Assembly: GCA_947165135.1 (NCBI GenBank)
Contig: CAMUZE010000002.1
Location: 1 to 64,000, forward strand
Direction of reading: 5' to 3'
From: an uncultured Clostridia bacterium
Lineage (GTDB): Bacteria; Bacillota_I; Bacilli_A; RF39; UBA660
DNA length: 64,000 nucleotides
This document shows positions 58,438 through 64,000 of this stretch, in pieces (the first letter of the stretch is position 1; every line of letters starts with the position of its first letter). The notes below the pieces were generated by a model. It saw nothing but the letters and a program-made list of their open reading frames with translations. It made no database searches and was not told the DNA's origin. The translations under genes were made by a program, and so were the position numbers.

Positions 58438-59703
58438 TTATTCCTCAGAAATCTCTATATGGGCACCTACATTTTTTAACTTATTAATTACATCCCCATA
58501 TCCTCTTAATATATATTCACTATTATCTATTGTAGTTGTTCCTTCGGCTATTAACCCAGCTATTAATAATGATGCCCCACCTCTTAAATCTGTTGCAATA
58601 ACATTAGTTCCTTTTAATTTTCTTGGACCAATTATTTCTAATTTATTTAAAGATAAAATATTTGTAATTGCACCCATTCTATTTAAATCATATGTATTTT
58701 TAAATCTATTTTCATACAAAGTTTCTTCGACTATTGATTTTCCTTTTGCTTGAGTAAGTAATGTTGTTATAGGCTGTTGCAAATCAGTTGGAAAACCAGG
58801 AAAAACTAATGTTTTAACATATGTAGATTTTATATCAATGCATTTTGAAATGGTTAATGTATCATTATCAATTTTATAATCAATTCCAATTTCTTTAATT
58901 TTCATTAAAAGAGCTTCTATATGTTCTTTGATTATTCCTTTTATTTTTAAATTATTCCCAAGCAGTGCTCCAATTATTATATATGTACCGCTTTCTATTC
59001 TATCTGGAAACACTTCAACTACACCATTATCTAAATTTTTATTGCCATCAATTTCTATTGTTTTGGTTCCTGCTCCTCTAATTTTAGCTCCCATATTTAT
59101 TAGTAATGATGCTACATTTACTATTTCTGGTTCCATTGCAGCATTCTCAATTATTGTTGTTCCTTCTGCACCAATTGCAGCAAGCATCACATTAATAGTA
59201 GCTCCAACGCTAGGAAAATCAAAATATATCTTTTTACCTATTAGTTTTTCTGCAGTAATAGTATATCTGTTTTTTACTATATCTACTTTAGCACCTAATT
59301 CTTCAAATGCCTTTATATGTATATCTATCGGTCTTGCCCCAATATTACATCCACCAGGAAAAGATATTTCAACTTTGCCAAATTTTGCAAGAAGAACACC
59401 CATAAAATAATAAGATGCTCTCATTTGCACACTTAGTTCTTCTGGTATAGGTTTATTTTCTATTTTTGAAGAATCTATATAAAGTGCATCATTTTTATGC
59501 TCGACTTTACAATTTAATAATTCCATTATTTTTATTAAATAATCTATATCTCTTATTTCTGGAACATTATAAATAATACTTTTATTCTTTGATAGTATAG
59601 CTGCAGGTATTAGAGCAACCGCACTGTTTTTAGCACCACTTATTTTAATTTCTCCAGATAATTCATAGTTACCATCAATAATTATTTTTGACATATACAC
59701 CAA
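58438..59703 (-). CDS. murA: UDP-N-acetylglucosamine 1-carboxyvinyltransferase
   Basis: GEIKISGAKNSAVALIPAAIL, PGGCNIGARPIDIHIKAFEELGA, FPGFPTDLQQP, DLRGGASLLIAGL. Confidence 0.97.
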   Translation of the reverse strand: MVYMSKIIIDGNYELSGEIKISGAKNSAVALIPAAILSKNKSIIYNVPEIRDIDYLIKIMELLNCKVEHKNDALYIDSSKIENKPIPEELSVQMRASYYFMGVLLAKFGKVEISFPGGCNIGARPIDIHIKAFEELGAKVDIVKNRYTITAEKLIGKKIYFDFPSVGATINVMLAAIGAEGTTIIENAAMEPEIVNVASLLINMGAKIRGAGTKTIEIDGNKNLDNGVVEVFPDRIESGTYIIIGALLGNNLKIKGIIKEHIEALLMKIKEIGIDYKIDNDTLTISKCIDIKSTYVKTLVFPGFPTDLQQPITTLLTQAKGKSIVEETLYENRFKNTYDLNRMGAITNILSLNKLEIIGPRKLKGTNVIATDLRGGASLLIAGLIAEGTTTIDNSEYILRGYGDVINKLKNVGAHIEISEE

Positions 59704-59768
59704 TGCCTTTCTAATTTAATAATACTATTAAAATTAGATTTTATCAATGAAATCGGTCTTTTTTTACA

Positions 59769-60287
59769 TTAAAATAAACTTTTTATTACTTTTAATAATT
59801 TAAAATCATATTTGACTTCTTCATAATCAAAATTATCATCTATCATACAGAGAGGCGGATATAAAATACACCAATAATTATTACCTTTTCCTTCTCCAAT
59901 TTCAATAACTAAACTTTCATATTCTCCTTCTTTAAAAACTTGATTTTTATATTTTTTTTCAGGAAAATAATTCATACCATAACTTATATTATAATTCATA
60001 TTATAATTGTTCTCATTAAATACTTGATCTATATTATTTTGAATATTTTCAATATTGCTAATAATATTCTCTCTTGTCATCTCTATATTTTTTTCTTCTT
60101 TAAATAATATTTTAGACAGTGTATTTACTACTTTCATTTTCATGATAATATCAGTCGAAGAATTACTGTTAGCAATTACTCTAAATCTAATAGCATCCTC
60201 AGTTAAATTATTTGTATTATCTGATAAATATATTATTACAAAAATTATAAACACTCCTAAAAATACTTTTTTCATTAAAAAAACCAA
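59769..60287 (-). CDS. spoIIR: Stage II sporulation protein R
   Basis: AIRFRVIANSNSSTD...KVVNTL...EYESLVIEIGEGKGNNYWCILYPPLCMID. Confidence 0.92.
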   Translation of the reverse strand: MVFLMKKVFLGVFIIFVIIYLSDNTNNLTEDAIRFRVIANSNSSTDIIMKMKVVNTLSKILFKEEKNIEMTRENIISNIENIQNNIDQVFNENNYNMNYNISYGMNYFPEKKYKNQVFKEGEYESLVIEIGEGKGNNYWCILYPPLCMIDDNFDYEEVKYDFKLLKVIKSLF

Positions 60288-60322
60288 CCTTTCAAATTAA
60301 TATTGGTTGGTTTATTTAATTT

Positions 60323-61099
60323 TTATTCATTAATTATAAAAATATATCTATCTTTTTGTGATAAGTCTTTTTCTACTGTTATTTTTGAATCATTATAATA
60401 TTTCTTTGCTATATTACATATAGCCTCTGCTTGCCACCATCCTATTTCAAATGCAATAATGAATTTTTTATTTAAATATCTTTTTGATTCTTCCAATATT
60501 TTTTCATAGAAGTATAATCCATTATTCTTTGCATATAATGCAAGATGTGGTTCATATTTCTTTACACTATCCATTATCTTTTCATTTTCACTAATATATG
60601 GAGGATTACTTATAATAACATCAAATTTACCATAAACATTTGAAAAAATATCACTTTCGATAAAATTTATTATTGTTCCATTAATTTCTGCATTTTCTTT
60701 AGCAACAGTTAGTGCTTCTTTACTAATATCAACTGCTGTAACATTAGAATCTAAATTCTTTTTTAATGCAATTGATATTGCTCCAGATCCAGTTCCTATA
60801 TCTAAAATATCTACTTTGCTATTAAATATTTTTTCAATATAATTAATTGTTTTCTCAACTAAATACTCTGTTTCATATCTGGGTATTAAAACATTTTCAT
60901 TAACATTTATTCTATATCCATAAAAATCAACATATCCAACTAAATACTGAATAGGATAATTATTTAATAATTTATTATAATCTTCATCAATATCTTTACT
61001 AACCCTTAATAATTCTTCTGCTTCTCTTTTTGAAATTCCTAAATCTATTATTCTATCAAGCATTACTTTCTTCCATTCTAATTTTTTCATCCTCGGCAA
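60323..61099 (-). CDS. prmC: Peptide chain release factor N5-glutamine methyltransferase
   Basis: VLIPRYETEYLVE, DIGTGSGAISIAL, IISNPPYI. Confidence 0.95.
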   Translation of the reverse strand: MPRMKKLEWKKVMLDRIIDLGISKREAEELLRVSKDIDEDYNKLLNNYPIQYLVGYVDFYGYRINVNENVLIPRYETEYLVEKTINYIEKIFNSKVDILDIGTGSGAISIALKKNLDSNVTAVDISKEALTVAKENAEINGTIINFIESDIFSNVYGKFDVIISNPPYISENEKIMDSVKKYEPHLALYAKNNGLYFYEKILEESKRYLNKKFIIAFEIGWWQAEAICNIAKKYYNDSKITVEKDLSQKDRYIFIINE

Positions 61100-62117
61100 T
61101 AAGCGCTTGAATTAAATCTTCTAAATCGCCTTCCATTATCTTATCAAGATGCATTACTGTATAATTGATTCTATGATCAGTTAATCTATTTTGTGGATAA
61201 TTATAAGTCCTTATTTTTTCTGATCTATCACCAGTACCAATTTTACTTCTTCTTTCATTACCAAGTTTTTCATCTTGTTCTCTTTGTTTTAAATCATATA
61301 ATCTTGTTTTAAGAATTTGCATAGCTTTTTCTTTATTTTTTATTTGACTTCTTTCAACTTGACAATAAACAACTATACCAGTTGGAATATGTGTAATTCT
61401 AACAGCAGAATCTGTAGTATTTACACATTGTCCTCCAGCCCCACTACTTCTTGTTATATCTACTCTTATATCACTATCTTTAATTTCTATTTCTACTTCT
61501 TCTGCTTCTGGCATAACAAGAACTGTTGCTGTTGAAGTGTGTACTCTACCAGCAGATTCAGTTTCTGGTACCCTTTGAACTCTATGTGCTCCGCTTTCAT
61601 ATTTCATCTTTGAATACACAGCTTCACCACTTAACATAAATTCAATTTGAGAATACCCTCCACTTTCTCCTTCAACTTCATGAGTGACTTCTAACTTCCA
61701 TCCTTGTTTTTCTGCATATTTATAATACATTCTAAACAGATCACCAGCAAAAATATTACCTTCATCACCACCTGCTGCTCCACGAATTTCAACAATAACA
61801 TTTTTTTCATCATTTGGGTCTTTAGGTAATAACATTACTTTTAATTTTTTTTCTAAGTTTTCTTTTTCTAAATGTAGTTTATCTAATTCTTCATTAGCAA
61901 ATTCTTTCATTTCTGGATCTTTTGCCATTTCTTTTGCTGCATCTATATCATCAAGTACTGTATTATAATTATTATATGCTAGTACAATATTTTCTAAAGA
62001 GTTTTTTTCTTTTTGTATTACTTGCATTTTTTTATAATCTTCATATATTTCTGGTTTTAATAATTCTTGACATAAAATGTCATATCTTTCTTTTATATTA
62101 TCTAATCTTTCTTTCAT
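61056..62117 (-). CDS. prfA: Peptide chain release factor 1
   Basis: RGAAGGDEGNIFAGDLFRMY, RSSGAGGQCVNTTDSAVRITH, RTYNYPQNRLTDHRI. Confidence 0.97.
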   Translation of the reverse strand: MKERLDNIKERYDILCQELLKPEIYEDYKKMQVIQKEKNSLENIVLAYNNYNTVLDDIDAAKEMAKDPEMKEFANEELDKLHLEKENLEKKLKVMLLPKDPNDEKNVIVEIRGAAGGDEGNIFAGDLFRMYYKYAEKQGWKLEVTHEVEGESGGYSQIEFMLSGEAVYSKMKYESGAHRVQRVPETESAGRVHTSTATVLVMPEAEEVEIEIKDSDIRVDITRSSGAGGQCVNTTDSAVRITHIPTGIVVYCQVERSQIKNKEKAMQILKTRLYDLKQREQDEKLGNERRSKIGTGDRSEKIRTYNYPQNRLTDHRINYTVMHLDKIMEGDLEDLIQALIAEDEKIRMEESNA

Positions 62118-62156
62118 ATTTTTTTCCTTTCTATTACAATATTTCAGAAAAATCAG

Positions 62157-62648
62157 CTATAAATCTACTTCGTCTTCATACCCTTCATCAACAATTACTA
62201 AATCTTTATAATCATCATCGGGATTATCATCATCCATATCATCTATATCATCATAATAATTATTTTCTTTATCTTCTTCATCTTCGTCTTCTTGTACTTC
62301 TTCTGTTGGAATATCATCCTCAAGTTCATTTTCAATTTCATTAATATTAATTTCAGAAGTATGGTTTTCTCTTAAATCAATATATCCTTTTTCTAACTGA
62401 ATAAATCTTTTTTCAGTAGATATTAATGAAAAGAAGTCACCTATTTGTGCTTCAAAAGCAGCATCTCCTAAGTTTAAAACATTGCATATTATTTTAAAAA
62501 TCTCACTAACTTTCATTTTTTTACCTTTTTCTTTTAAAATAACATATGCAATATCATCAAAAGACATTGTCTCTAAATCTTCTTTATTTATAGTTTTAAA
62601 TTTCATATTTTTTGTAGCCTCCTCAAAGCAATTATTTTCTCTTTCCAT
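62157..62648 (-). CDS. rpoE: RNA polymerase delta subunit
   Basis: SFDDIAYVILKEKGKKMKVSEIFKII... and long acidic C-terminal tail. Confidence 0.9.
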   Translation of the reverse strand: MERENNCFEEATKNMKFKTINKEDLETMSFDDIAYVILKEKGKKMKVSEIFKIICNVLNLGDAAFEAQIGDFFSLISTEKRFIQLEKGYIDLRENHTSEININEIENELEDDIPTEEVQEDEDEEDKENNYYDDIDDMDDDNPDDDYKDLVIVDEGYEDEVDL

Positions 62649-62728
62649 TAAAATTATACTTATTTTTTTTAATAAATCAAGTATTTTTTATATATTTATT
62701 TAGCATAATAAATAATGGGCAAAAATAT

Positions 62729-64000
62729 ATGAAAAAAATCATTATTCTTATTAAAATTTTTTTATTTTTATTTTTTACATTTATAGTAATTAATTTAAGT
62801 TTTTATGTATATGCATTTATAACTCCAAAGTTTAATATTAATACTTCAAATAGTATTATAATGTATGATTCTTCTTTAAATAATATATTAGATGATGAAG
62901 AAAAAAGTGAATTTGTTAAATTAGAAGATATAAGTGATAATGTTAAAAATGCTATTATATCTATAGAAGATAAAAATTTTTATAGTCATAAAGGCTTTGA
63001 TTATTTAAGAATACTTAAAGCACTAATTGTTAATTTATCCAGCAGAAAAATAAAACAAGGGGCATCTACTATATCACAGCAATATGTTAAAAATTTATAT
63101 TTAACTTTTGATCAAACATTAAAAAGAAAAATGCAGGAAGCAATATTAACAATTGAACTTGAAACTCATTATTCAAAAGATGAAATACTAGAAGGATATT
63201 TAAATACGATTAATTTTGGATCAGGTCAATATGGAATAAAGGCAGCTAGTGAATATTATTTTAATAAAGAACCTAAAGATTTATCATTAGAAGAAGCAAG
63301 TATACTAGTAGGTATTCCTAAAAATCCAACGTATTATAACCCTATAACAAATTATGATAATGCAAAAAAAAGACAAAAAGATGTATTAAACTCAATGGTT
63401 AAAAATAAATATATATCTAAAAAAGAAATGAATAATATTTATAATAAACAATTAACTTTTTATGGTATTAATAATAAAACAGAATTATCTAGTTTGAATT
63501 ATTATAAAGATGCAGTATTAAATGAGCTCAAAAATATTAAAAATATGCCAGACTCAATTACAGAAATTCAAGGATTAAAAATATATACTAATCTTGATAG
63601 AGAAACTCAAAAATTACTTGAAAATAATATTAATAATGAAATGAATAATACCAGTATGGAAGTAGCATCTATAGTTGTTAAACCTCAAACAGGAAAGATA
63701 GTAGCTTTAATTGGAGGAAAAGATTATTCAAAATCACAATATAATAGAGCTGTGAACTCTAAAAGACAAGTGGGTTCAACAATTAAACCTTTTCTTTATT
63801 ATAGCGCTTTAGAACAAGGTTTTACTCCTTCAACAAATTTTTTAAGTGAAAAAACAACATTTAATCTTGGAAATATATCTTATTCACCTAAAAATGCTGG
63901 TAATATATATGCAAACAAAAATATATCTATGCTTGCTGCGATAGCATATTCAGATAATGTATATGCTTTAAAAACACATCTTTTTTTAGGAGAAGACTCT
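62729..64000 (+). CDS. Class A penicillin-binding protein (truncated by window end)
   Basis: AIISIEDKNFYSHKGFDYLRILKAL...KQGASTISQQYVKNLYLTFD; transpeptidase start KRQVGSTIKPFLYYSAL. Confidence 0.93.
   Translation, partial: MKKIIILIKIFLFLFFTFIVINLSFYVYAFITPKFNINTSNSIIMYDSSLNNILDDEEKSEFVKLEDISDNVKNAIISIEDKNFYSHKGFDYLRILKALIVNLSSRKIKQGASTISQQYVKNLYLTFDQTLKRKMQEAILTIELETHYSKDEILEGYLNTINFGSGQYGIKAASEYYFNKEPKDLSLEEASILVGIPKNPTYYNPITNYDNAKKRQKDVLNSMVKNKYISKKEMNNIYNKQLTFYGINNKTELSSLNYYKDAVLNELKNIKNMPDSITEIQGLKIYTNLDRETQKLLENNINNEMNNTSMEVASIVVKPQTGKIVALIGGKDYSKSQYNRAVNSKRQVGSTIKPFLYYSALEQGFTPSTNFLSEKTTFNLGNISYSPKNAGNIYANKNISMLAAIAYSDNVYALKTHLFLGEDS

Noticed and set aside
58928-59410. 160-aa plus-strand ORF
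   Set aside because: Antisense of murA.

Overview
This is a 64 kb window of a very AT-rich, low-GC Firmicutes-type (Bacilli-like) chromosome. It uses the standard stop codons, and TGA is used as a stop. Housekeeping islands are secA-hpf-csp, rplM-rpsI, rpsF-ssb-rpsR, argS, typA, and an rpmE/murA/spoIIR/prmC/prfA/rpoE block with Bacillus-like synteny. The genes spoIID, a spoIIQ-like gene and spoIIR suggest a sporulation ancestry. The most unusual part is a ~22 kb block (about 22.76-45.08 kb, nearly all minus strand). It encodes six or seven TasA/camelysin-like exported proteins, three SipW-type signal peptidase homologues (one without the catalytic Ser/His), and a 3243-aa surface protein with about 40 [YF]GGGN-type repeats. 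It also encodes a membrane-anchored McrB-family AAA+ ATPase next to a nuclease-less DUF2357/McrC-N-like partner, plus unknown cytoplasmic accessory proteins. I read it as an undescribed fibre/surface-matrix export and assembly system with a repurposed McrBC-type motor. Other highlights: (i) an agr-type quorum-sensing locus with an AgrD peptide gene absent from the ORF track and convergent BD/AC modules; (ii) a ~450-nt structured non-coding region behind a perfect sigma-A promoter, directly upstream of a DUF21-like membrane protein, a candidate OLE RNA/OapA pair; (iii) a rubredoxin-fused [FeFe] hydrogenase with an altered L2 motif; (iv) a three-XRE-regulator plus Fic island; (v) a possible two-state hairpin leader before rpmE. 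No tRNA, rRNA, CRISPR or transposon was recognised. All family calls are by eye; no searches were run.
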